Shown here: positions 11,326 through 21,972 of the stretch, one piece after another
Layout of the letters: each line of letters opens with the position of its first letter
Numbering within the stretch: the first letter of the stretch is position 1
Source of the DNA: Sorghum bicolor
Lineage: Eukaryota > Streptophyta > Magnoliopsida > Poales > Poaceae
NCBI RefSeq assembly: GCF_000003195.3
Contig: NC_012871.2
Location: 52,294,843-52,358,842, forward strand
Length of the DNA: 64,000 bases
Direction of reading: 5' to 3'
Translations under genes and position numbers: made by a program
The notes under the pieces: model-generated
The model's database searches: none
What the model saw: only the letters and a program-made list of their open reading frames with translations
Told to the model about the DNA's origin: nothing

Positions 11326-12090
11326 TAGTTTACAACGATTCTTCTGGAAGGCTGAAACTGTGACACAGGAGCACAACTTCAGATGATTTACATATAGAAT
11401 TGTTAGTTGTGTGATTAATTAGTCCTCTGGACTGGAGATTGCCAGATTGTTATTTTTGCTAGTTGCTGGGCTGCTGCAACAAATCTTTCCTTTGTTTCGT
11501 CAACGTTATGAGGCTTCTTTCTGGACTCTGGAGATACTTCAGCTCGAATGCTCACACTCAGTCTTTTTACATTAATTATTCCGCATCATCTTTGAAGAAG
11601 CGTTAAAGAAAGAACGTCCACCAACTAGTGTCGTCTTCCTGCTCACAAAACTTGTAGGCTTGCAGGCTTTTCATAGCTTTATTGAGACTTCAGCTTGAAT
11701 CCTCATAAATCTATCTAGTATTCTCTCTTGTTTCAGACGACACACTAGCAATAGTATGAAGTCTTAAGTATGCAAAACACACTTTTGTACCATACAATCT
11801 GATAACTTTTTAAGTTTGATATATCTAAAACATGATACGTTGCTCCAACGTGCAGCCTCTCTGATAACTTGTGGCTGTCAAAAATAATTCTTTTCTTAGC
11901 AGATGAAAAAAAGAACAAATAAAGCGCACGTTGCAGAATCACCAACAAGACGATGTTTTGGTCTTTACAACAAAAAAAGGTGATGCTTTAATTCTGGCTG
12001 CTGGCATTGGCTTATTGGCATAACACACAACGCCACACTTCCCAATAGAATAGCACTTGAAAGCTGAAACACATTATTGTGCAACATTGC
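11326..12090. other. Intergenic DNA, no gene seen
   Basis: Unique-looking AT-rich sequence. Short frames are present but have no family resemblance, codon bias or splice structure. A phrase around GTTGCAGAATCACC at about 11930 resembles GTTGTAGAATGATA at 10700, suggesting an old local duplication. Confidence 0.4.
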
Positions 12091-12164
12091 CCTTTGCCGA
12101 GTGCCCGAGTTTTGGCACTCGGCAAAGCATATGACACTCGGCAAAGTTCCAATTTCCTGTAGTG
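12091..12164 (-). mobile_element. Single terminus of a CACTA element
   Basis: Read on the minus strand the segment starts CACTACAGGAAATT and then shows repeated TTTGCCGAGTG motifs (four, in both orientations). This is the typical TIR plus subterminal repeats of a grass CACTA family. No partner terminus was found within the window, so this is a remnant or a very degraded short element. Confidence 0.7.
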
Positions 12165-12870
12165 GTTATAGAACTCACGCAAGAATGAAATCCAGAGGTG
12201 TGGTGGTCGTTGGTGAGGGGAGAGAGGGAGAGTGCTAATCAGTATGGGAAAATATAGGGAGATGGCCAACAAACTAAAACGATATACTTCGAGAGAAATT
12301 GAACGATATATATATGAGTCACATCTCACATAAGATATGACGGATTATCAGTCGATAGGTCAAAAGCTTTGAGAGCGAGGCAGCAAACTCTTAGTTGTAG
12401 GCTGTACGTAACTTTGATCTATACGTTTATTACAAAAGAAAAAAACAATTAATGAAACCTATAAGTAGTTGCGAGACGTGTGATTGCATGCATATGCCCC
12501 TTCAATCCTATTTCATACCATCCCATATATCTTCAAAACTAGCTAATTATTATGGAACTAATAATTGAAGCGAGAGCATCGAGCTTGACAAGGGGTATGA
12601 ACAAAACGGTGACGCTTCAATAAGGAACTAAGGGTCGAATGGATGGCAGGTGTTCACTAAACAAAAGCTTATTAGTTTAGTCGACTGTCTTCAACAGCGT
12701 AGTGTCCCTAGTTTCTCTGTGTTGTGTGTTCAACGTGCTATCTTCTCGAGAGCGAAGAAGACCTGCAAGGGCATTCAAGTAAGACTCCTCCTAGCAAAGA
12801 GTTTCTTGATAAGCTAGCGGCATATTCCACAGGTAATAACCACCACCAGCGCCAGGCCAGCAGAAGCTCA
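12165..12870. other. Upstream region of the ankyrin gene
   Basis: No transposon or RNA gene recognised. The frame of the ankyrin gene is open upstream of the first ATG (12871) back to about 12724, so an upstream exon or an earlier start outside this stretch is possible. Confidence 0.4.
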
Positions 12871-15800
12871 ATGCAGCCAACTCCTGCTGACGTGGAACAA
12901 GGCATTGTTGATGCAGTGCCTCGTCGTCATCTCAAGGGTGTCACCATGGAAGGAGACACAGCACTGCATTTGGTGGCAGCCAATGGGGATGACAGTAGCT
13001 TCCAGAAATGCGCCGTCGTAATCCATGGCAAGGACAAAGACTTGCTGTGTAGGCAAAATAACAAGGGTGACACACCCTTGCATTGTGCTGCCAGGACTGC
13101 AGGGAGGTCCGAAATGGTCTCTCATCTTATTGTTCTAGCAACTGTGGACAATATAGTTGAACAACTCCTAAGACAGGAGAACAATAGTAATGAGACGGTC
13201 TTGCATATGGCTGTGCGTACTGGGGATCATCAGTTGGTCAAACATTTATTGGCAAAAGACCCCAAATTGGCTTGTTTTCCTGAAAAGGGAACTTCACCAC
13301 TCTACCTAGCTATTCTACTGGACCAAGGCAGCATTGCAAAGATGTTGTATGATGAGTCTGAAAATAATGTGCTGTCCTATGCCGGCCCAAATGGACAAAA
13401 TGCGCTGCATGCTGCCGTTCTACGAGGCCCAGGTACACACAAGATGCTTTTAATTTTTATAATTAATCTAATTGTTGCAATTTCTCCACATGTTAAGTTG
13501 AACACAACACAACTTGCATCCTAGCACTCAACATGATAAATTGTTATACCTCTTATATGTGTAGTAGTATAGTATTGTTTTATATAACACAGAGTTCTCA
13601 AAAATAAATTATGAATAATGCTAAGGCATAATATTTCTGTCAAAATTTATAAACTTATTCAAAATAAAAATTGTGAAATTTATTATCATGGAGTATTAAT
13701 ATAAATTAAAATGAGTCATTAGTGTTATTGTTATGTGGTTTGTTAACAAACATTTATCCTATGTATACATGTCCACTTGGTCTATATGTTAGTGTTCACT
13801 TGCAAGCATAGGATAATAAACATTTATCCTATGTATTATGCTTGTTTTTAACTTCATAGTTGTAGAATGTGTAATTTAAAATATATATGGATGTTAAATT
13901 ATTTTTCATAATAGTGTATATTAGTATTTGCATGAAAATTTGAGAAATATTTTTGTATATTTCTTTATAACAAATATAAAGGGTTACTTTATATTATCTT
14001 TCATAATAGCATACATGGATAGGTTGAATGCAAATTACGGGTTTACTTTGTATTATCTTTCATAATGATAGAGATGGGTAATTCACAAATTATTTTGGTC
14101 GTATTTTAATTATTAACATTTATAATAGCAGACATAGGTAATTTAGATACAAAGTTATTACAGAGTTATTTCAAATTATCCTCATAACGACAAAGGCAAG
14201 TCGTTAAGATGCAATGTTAGGTGATATTTTCAAGTATTTTTTATAATAAGAGCCTAGGTGGGTTATTTATATATAAATTTAGGGGTTATTTTGGGTTTTC
14301 TTTCATAATGGCATTGGTGGGTGATTTCAACGTAGGATTAGGGGGTTACTTAATGTATTTTTCATAATGGCAAGGGTTGGTAAATTTTTGATAAATTATT
14401 ATATAATAGATCTTATTATCAACGATAATGATTAGAGTCTATCCAATTAGGCTTGATGTTTCTGACTATCGTGAGAATTTCTCGAAATTATCTTTTTCTT
14501 CTAGCGTGTCTAGTGACAACTAATGTGGAGCCTTCAATTAGTAACAATAAGATTTAGACATTTTATTTATAATTGTAGATGATGAGAATTCATATGTACA
14601 TTTTAGAGGATATGTTTAGTTTTTTAAATAATCGCGTAAATGGTAATCTATATGTAAATTTAAGGTGTCAACAAGATTATCTATCATAATTAGATGCAAG
14701 GGGAGTTACATTGTATTTTTTTCCATGACAGCATAGGTGGGTAGTTAGATACATATACATGAGTTACTTTATGTTGTTTTCATAGTGGCAGAGATGGATA
14801 ATGTCTTTAGAAAATATTATAGATGTAGTAAGTAGTATTGTCAATGGTGACTATATGTAAGTGTTGGCCAATTCTTGCTCGTTTTTATGATGACTTCTTG
14901 GATCTATGTGGAAGTTCCATTGAGGACATTCAGCAAGATTTTCTTGTCTCTTTTGCATTGCACCTTTGTGGGTCCTCGGTAATATTTTTAGTTAAAGCCT
15001 AAGGTTAAATTACAAAACTCTTGTAGCTAGAATCCCTGTTTGTTACATCACATGAATATTCTGCATTTCAACTATTGATCTTCTTAGTTATTCAATTTCT
15101 ATTCCACATTTTAAGTTGAAACTCTAGTGTTTATTATATTTTTTATTCAAAAATCATATAACATTTTTTTAATGTAACGGTATAAATAGTTGTTTTAGCC
15201 TGCACCATAGTACTCAGGGTGTTTATTTTTTGTATTGCATGTTTCAGTCAAAATATATAAACTTAATTATCCTGAAAGAGTAGCTTGAAATAAATTATAT
15301 TCATGGACTATAGGTATGTGGTTTATTATAACAGTTTTTCTTGCCTATGAAACTTTTACAAAAAAATATCATCATAATACATGCATCTACACGATGTCAC
15401 ACATAGCATTGTGTTCTAGTGATAGATAGGTGCGTAAACTTTGAAAACATATGTAGTATATTGTGTGGTGGATCATTTCTCCATGCTGATTTAAGTTTGT
15501 CAATTTCGCAGTGCTTACAAGAATGTTATTGGAATGGAACACGAATAAGAACCTTACCACGGAGACAGATGAAAATGGCAGTACGCCACTTCACTTTGCA
15601 GCAAGCTTGCCGGACGGAGGACGGCGTGGAAGCCCATGTGCACGCCAACACAGCTGCTCTGTATCAACCGGACAATAATGGATTATACCCTATACACGTG
15701 GCTGCCGTAGTAGTAGGCGCCTCTGTTTGGCTAATGAGGTTCGAAAGACATCCCATACCCATGTTCGTGAAGAAGTGCCCCAGCAGTGCCGGTCTACGTG

Positions 15801-16947
15801 ATGCTAAGGGGAGGACGTTCCTTCATGTTGCTGTGGAGAAAAAGAATGTAGATGTAGTGTGGTATGCTTGCAGACATCCATCTCTAGCATGGGTTCTGAA
15901 TATGCAAGACGGAGAAGGGAACACTGCACTACACTTAGCTGTCAGGGATGGGAATACTCTTGGTATATTTCGTCATCTATTTGGGAGCATGCAAGTCAAC
16001 CTGAATTTAACAAATGCCAAAAAGCAAACGCCTCGAGATATAGCACTGTATCATCTCCGCCCATCTTTTTATTTTGAAACGGTACGTACGTAACCATGCA
16101 AAATATCTCCTCTCGATCATACAAATATGCGCCTGTCGATCTGTTTTCGAAGGGAAAGTAACATGCATGTTTTTTGATTGATTAGGCAAACCCTGAAATC
16201 TGGATAAAGAGGGCACTCCAAATTGCTGGTGCTACTCGAGGTGTTTATCGCAAGGATCATTTTGATGAAGAGTATGAAAATCATCATGGACTAAACTCTG
16301 ATTATAATAAAGACAAAGAGTTGGAGATGTTGAAAGATTCGACGCAGTCTCGATCTATTGGCTCTGTTCTAATAGCAACTGTGACGTTTGGTGCAATGTT
16401 TGCGTTGCCTGGTGGTTACAAAGCTGACGATCACTCTTTTGGAGGTACACCTACACCCGCTGGGATGTATGCCTTCCATGCATTCATGATAGCCAACACA
16501 ATTGCTTTCATTTCGTCCACAATTGCTACTCTTGGTTTCATGTTTGCTGGGGATGCGGGGATTAGCTTGGCGAGACGCAAACTTCATTTTTCTGGCGCCA
16601 TGGTCTCCACGCAATATTCCATTACGGCCTTGACAATTGCCTTCGCACTCGGTGTGTACACAGTACTAGCTCCAGTTGCCCAAAAGACTGCCATTTTGAT
16701 CTGCGTCATCAGTCCTCTTGTAGTGCTATACAACATTTCTGACTTTTGGTGGTATTGGTTCCTTTTTGCACGGCCAATACAAGCTAGAAAAGGGACATTC
16801 TTGATGTACACATTTCTAGTCCAGGTAAATTTGACCACTGTAGTACAAGGTCTCTTAATAGTAATCTGCAGTTCGGCCGCTTATGGAAGGAACAATACTA
16901 TTTCAATCTCGATATCACCAGCACAAGCTCCAGCAAGGTTTACTTAA
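12871..16947 (+). CDS. ACD6-like ankyrin-repeat / PGG-domain membrane protein (exon 2 frameshifted)
   Basis: Plant ACD6-type proteins combine N-terminal ankyrin repeats with a C-terminal four-helix PGG membrane domain and act in defence signalling at the plasma membrane. Three exons fit: 12871-13432 (start at ATG 12871, first Met of the frame; the upstream open frame has no ATG), 15512-16081 and 16186-16947. Ankyrin signatures include GDTALHLVA, GDTPLHCAA, ETVLHMAV, STPLHFAA, GNTALHLAV and QTPRDIA. Exon 3 begins ANPEIW and holds the PGG domain: RSIGSVLIATVTFGAMFALPGGYK-type helix 1, then three more hydrophobic segments to about residue 240 of the exon. The exon 1/2 junction leads into one frame that stops at TAA 15676, while the conserved ankyrin sequence resumes in the next frame from about 15645. 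The gene is therefore probably a pseudogene unless there is unusual splicing or a sequence error. Intron 1 (2.08 kb) is full of repeats. Confidence 0.7.
13860..14860. repeat. Degenerate ~60-bp minisatellite inside ankyrin intron 1
   Basis: A loose unit consisting of TTACTTTATATTATC, TTTCATAATGGCA and a GGTGGGTAATTTAGAT-type segment is repeated many times with strong divergence. The array is followed by a non-repetitive segment (about 14395-14560). Related sequence also lies downstream of the gene at 17640-18060. Confidence 0.7.
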
Positions 16948-17639
16948 AAGAGGCACTGGTTAATTATATGATGTGTGTGGTGTGTTTGGCCTGTGCGTCT
17001 CTGTCTGCGAGGGAGTTTATACATGAGTCTCCAATAAATGATGTGGTTTGGGTTTGTGTCACTTTCTTGCAATTTCCACATACTCTGTTGTGTTTGTGTT
17101 GTGTTGTGTTTTGTACATTTTCTGCTCAAGACATTCATCTCATGACTATGCATGCATGTAAGCTGTGGCGACTGTATTTGCCAGTGTACTTTATTGTAAT
17201 TTTTTTTGACATAGTCGTTTGATGTTCTTGCTGATTGTTATTATATACTGGCTAATAACTTATCATCCCGGTTAAGTACTAGTTATGTCATTCTGACGAT
17301 ATCCATCAATGCATGATTATTATCTGCTCTATGTTATATCGTCCTCTTCGGTCCGAATCCAACAAAGAAAAGCGGATATGGATATGGGCGATTTGGGTTA
17401 ATCATGTGCATTAATGACACATACATATGTGATTAGGGCTTTGAGGAGTTAATTCACCTAGAATCCTTAATAATTTGAAACAGATTTTGAACACTTCCAT
17501 GCCTTATACTTGTTCCGCATGGTTGCATGCAACATGTATTTTTACCTTGAGCTAATTCTTTTTAATCAATAGTAGTATATAAATGAGTATGTAGAAACAT
17601 ATATAGGCGTATTTATGGATATTTATTTCTGTAGAAGAT
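16948..17639. other. 3' flank of the ankyrin gene
   Basis: Probable 3' UTR followed by unique AT-rich sequence. Frames here are short and have no recognisable product. Confidence 0.4.
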
Positions 17640-18083
17640 ATTGATAATTTTGAAATATGTAGGAGAGGATATTTTAGTTTTATGAATAATGACATAGGTG
17701 AATAATTTAGCTGCAAATCTATGGGCTACTTTGATTATCTTAATGATATAGGTGGGTAATCTAGATGCTTAGAGTTTATTTTAAATTATATTTTATAATA
17801 GCATAGGTGAGTAATTTTGATGTATATTTAGAATTTACTTTATTTTCTATTCATATGACATATGTGGCTAATATATTCTTTAGGAAATATAATAGATCTA
17901 GTAGATATTATTGCCAACGAAGATAGAGTCTACAAAACTGATGGGCAAATGTTTCTAAATTTTTATGAATTTATCTTTCTTTCTATTGTGTCTTGGGAGA
18001 ACTAATTTTGAGGCTTCATTGAACACCTATCAGTAAATTCTAGACACCCTTCGGGTGCCCTGTAATAATCTAGTGTCTAAGCT
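17640..18083. repeat. Second copy of the intronic minisatellite family
   Basis: Contains the same units (ACATAGGTGAATAATTTAG, TTACTTTATTTTCT) and then the same downstream segment as in ankyrin intron 1 (AATATAATAGATCTAGTAG, later TAGAGTCTAC and GAACTAATTTTGAGGCTTCA). The order of parts matches 14080-14560. It is cut by the Tat retrotransposon at 18084. Confidence 0.65.
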
Positions 18084-18800
18084 TGTTGACACCGTTTTTG
18101 GACACGTATCTTTTGATGCGCATCTGGAGTTAATGAGATGTAGATCAGAAGATGAAGCAGTGGTAACTAGTCTACGGAGGAGTTGCCGATGAAGGTGGTT
18201 GCCGATGTGAAGACAACCGAATATGATCAAATCCAGAAGTGGTGACGTGTTCGTGCCGATGACCAGTACCGGTGTCTGCCAATGGCTGTGATAGGTGGTC
18301 TGCCGATGACTCTGAAGAAAGGGACGGAGGTTGCCGATTGATCTGTGGCAGTGTCCCGATCGGTTACGGGGGTAGTCTAATATTTTCCTTAGTTATTAGA
18401 GTTCGTTTTTGTTTAATTTGGAATTCGAGTCCTAGTCGTTTCTGGTTGTAATTCCTTTGAACAGGGTATAAATGTAGACCCTAAGGCAATGTAATAAAAA
18501 ATATATCAATCAATCAAACACAAGTTTTTACTCATATTCCAGCATCTACTTTTTCGACGACTTCGTCATATTTTCTTTTTACTATGAGTTCTTAGGAATT
18601 CGTCGAGTCAAACTCGGCGTGTTCTCGAGTTCCGCGTGATCACCTCTTGGCCGTGACATCCGAGCGCATCGCTGTTGTTGGGACCAAAGTATTCAAGTTA
18701 TCACCTTTGTCGATTATAAGGTCAAATCGGCTGGCACGCCTTAACGTTTGAATCGGGTATTAGCCCTTTGTGTTTGTAGATCAGCTTTTGCACCAACACA
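18084..18800 (+). repeat. 5' LTR of the Tat element
   Basis: 717 bp, TG...CA. One TATA-like GGGTATAAATG at about 18466, followed by a probable polyadenylation region (AATAAAAAATATATC, about 18491). It matches the 3' LTR with scattered substitutions and lacks that copy's internal duplication. Confidence 0.9.
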
Positions 18801-18802
18801 TC

Positions 18803-18823
18803 TTTTGGCACGCCCAGTGGGAC
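18803..18823 (+). promoter_or_regulatory. Candidate primer-binding site of the Tat element
   Basis: TTGGCACGCCCAGTGGGAC begins within a few bases of the LTR end, where a tRNA 3' end ending in CCA would pair with TGG. I did not identify the tRNA. Confidence 0.5.
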
Positions 18824-18844
18824 ATATTCGAGATCAAGATCAAC

Positions 18845-21800
18845 ATGTCAAACACCAATTTCGACTTGGAGAACGTTATCCCCGTGACGGAAGCCAATCT
18901 CAGAGATGAGCAGAAGCAAGCTATGGCAAAAGCCATGGAAGACTACAAGCAGCTATGCTTGAAATCTTTCAGTATCAACCGGAGTGGCGAGGTGATCCAA
19001 AAGGAAACATTGTCGGCACCTCAGCAGATAACTTTTGAAGCCAATCCTGGTAAATTACAAGAGATGGTTGATAGTGCTGTCAACTGTGCTCTAATCAATC
19101 AATCTGGTGTGCTGTCCAATATGGTTTTCAACACCGTGGCTAGAACTTTCAGAGAGGGACAATTGCCACCAAATTATGTGGGTCCTGCCTATCATCAGCC
19201 AGGGTCATCATTGGTTACAGCTCCATCGGCTACTACAGCCATTGCGGGTACAGAAGCTACTTCTCCTCCAAGCACATTAGGGGTCACTAATGCGCAATCT
19301 ACACCGATGACGACCAATCCATCAACATTAGACGGGCAAATCAAACTTGCCATAGATCTATTAGCATCGGCAATGTCAGGATCTGTCCCTCCTAATTGGT
19401 GGGGTTATGGTATGCCCCCAGAGATGATGGTAAAAACTCCTGGAACATCTCAAGTGGCTGACGTAACAGGCAAGGCTCCTATGGCATCGGCACCTCCAAA
19501 TCCACCGATGAATCAGAGTCCCCAGTACACTACAACTACCACTGCAAGACCTTATACTGGGAATTCTCAAGCTCCAACGTTTCAGATGCCTAATGCATCG
19601 GCAGATCCAATACCGACGCAATAGAGGTTTATGACACAGCCAGGGTATGTCAATTCAATGATGATGCCCAATTACCAGTCATCGGCAGGGCCTATGCTGA
19701 TGAATGCTAACAGTGCATGGACAGGACAGTTAGTCTTTCCACAGGTGCCTCAGCAGAATCATCAGGCTGCAGGGTTTCAACAAGGCCAAATCCAACCTGG
19801 GTTTAAGAATCAGGGGTTGGTCAACCAGCCGATGAATCTTGGTCAGCAAATTGGTGGCCAGATGGTTAATCCGATGTTCCATGGGGATCGGGTACCATAG
19901 AGACACGTGGAAGCGTATCAACAGGTGCCAGATCTACAGCCGCCTCATCGGCAAGATGCCGATGCATATTGGGCTGATAAGATAGTTGAAGTAATGAGAG
20001 ACCAATTTGGGATAAAACCCAAAGTCAACACTTACTCTTATCGGACACCGTATCCTCCTGCATACGACTTGATTCCACTTCCAAATTGGTACAAGGTACT
20101 AGATTTCACTAAGTTTTTTGGACAGGATGATACATCAACTATGGAGCACGTTAACAGGTTCATCATCCAGTGTGGGTAGGCTGCTAACAGAGACAAGTTA
20201 AGGGTTCGCTTGTTCTCGTCATCTTTGTCTGGATCGGCTTTCACTTGGTTTATATCGTTACCTCCCAACTCAGTGATCACTTGGGCCAATCTAGAAAAAC
20301 AATTCCATAAATACTTCTTTTCTGGAGTCCATGAGAAGAAGATTACCGATTTAGTCAAATTGAAGCAACGCAATGATGAATCGGTTGAAAGCTTTGTGCA
20401 GAGGTTACGAGAAGTTAAGAATAAGTGCTATAGTTTGGTTCTGGATGATCGGCAGCTAGCCGATTTGGCTTTTCAGGGATTGTTGCCACATATCAGAGAC
20501 AAGTATGCTTCTCAAGAGTTTGAGAGCCTAAGTCACCTGGTGCAGAGGATTTCTGACCAAGATATCAAACCCTTTGAGCCCAAGAGAGCATGGAATAAAA
20601 AGGTGTCTTTTGTCGATGAGGCAACAAGCTCAGATTCTGATGAAGAGCCAGTCATCGGCTTGGCAGAGTGGGTAAAAAACAAGAAGCCAATGTCTTGCCC
20701 TTTTGGGCATAAAGAGCCAGAGAAATTTGCATTTGATATCGCCAAAGCCGATAGGATATTTCACTTTCTACTTCAGGAAGGGCAAATCAAGTTGTCACCC
20801 AATCATGTGATTCCATCGGCTAAGGAATTAAAGAAGATGAAATATTGCAAATGGCACAATGCAACGTCCCATAGGACAAATGAGTGCAAGGTTTTCAGGC
20901 AACAGCTGCAATCGGCTATAGAATCTGGGAGGATCAAGTTTGATAATTCTAAGGCTCAGAAACCGATGAAGATCGATCAACATCCTTTCCCAGCAAATAT
21001 GTTGGATGCTAAGGGAAAAATCAAGGTCTTGATGTCAGAAGCAGCTGAGAGAAGTGCATCGGTGGATCCTCAGCATCAGATTATTGCTGCCGATGCCAAA
21101 GGAAAAGGTTTGATCTAGGAAGGAACTAGCTCAGGAAGACCTCTCCGATCTGGCACTGTGATAACTAATAGAAGGCATCGGGAAACTTGGCAGCAACGTG
21201 AAGATCGGTATCGGCACCAACAAGAAGATTATCATCGGGAGGAAGAAAGGCGCCGACAGGAGTGGAATCGGCATAAAGATCACTGGAACTGCCCATTCTT
21301 TATCCATTGTTGGGAGCAAAACATTAAATTGCCCACTGTTAGAGATTGCCCTAAATGCAATGGTTATGATCGATATGATAGACCTAATCGGCAGTATCAG
21401 AATGATGGTCGGCGATTTAATGGGCCGATTAGGGGGAGAGCTTCAGTTCATGATCGGCTGGAGGGCAGACTCAGTGTGCATGACAGACTTGGTGACCGTG
21501 TCAGGTACTTTCCCCGGAACCAAGAGGAACTTGAGGAGATGGCAGATGCACGAGTTCCCGATGAGTTCATATTCTGCAGGGATGCTAATACTTATCGAGT
21601 GGAGTCAAGGAAAAATCATCATCCATCGGTGAGACAGCCGCAATGGTGTCCAGAGGGATTGACTAGAATGCAGAAAAGAAGGTTGCAGCGCGAAAGACGA
21701 GAAGATTTGAGCAGAGGAGAGGATTCTGGCAAATCTGGATATCAGCAGCAGCCGGATCCTAAAGGAAAAAGGCCATCGGTAGATGTTAACATGGTATTTA

Positions 21801-21972
21801 TGTTGCCGATGGAGTTCCTTGCACCGTCCAGTGATGATGAGGAGTTGGATTTTTCCGACCAGATAGCTCAGTTGGCTCTAGATCCGATGACGGCTATCTT
21901 TGAAAAGCCTGCCGACAATAAAAGGCAGCATCTTAAGGCTCTATTCGTCAAAGGAAGGGTTGATGGACAGCA
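18845..21972 (+). pseudogene. Tat gag (and start of the protease region), broken
   Basis: Starts at ATG 18845 (MSNTNFDLENV). The N-terminal half is rich in Pro, Gln, Ser and Thr. A gag core follows from about 20060 (YKVLDFTKFFGQDDTSTMEH; FTWFISLPPNSVITWANLE; VESFVQRLREVKNK), typical of Retrotrans_gag. Near 21290 a Cys/His cluster (CPFFIHCW...CPKC) resembles the zinc-binding part of grass Tat gag. In-frame or frame-changing breaks are at TAG 19622, TAG 19898, TAG 20177 and TAG 21116. Translation resumes in related frames after each stop, so these are recent lesions in what was a long gag. The frame is cut by the nested element at 21973. Confidence 0.8.
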
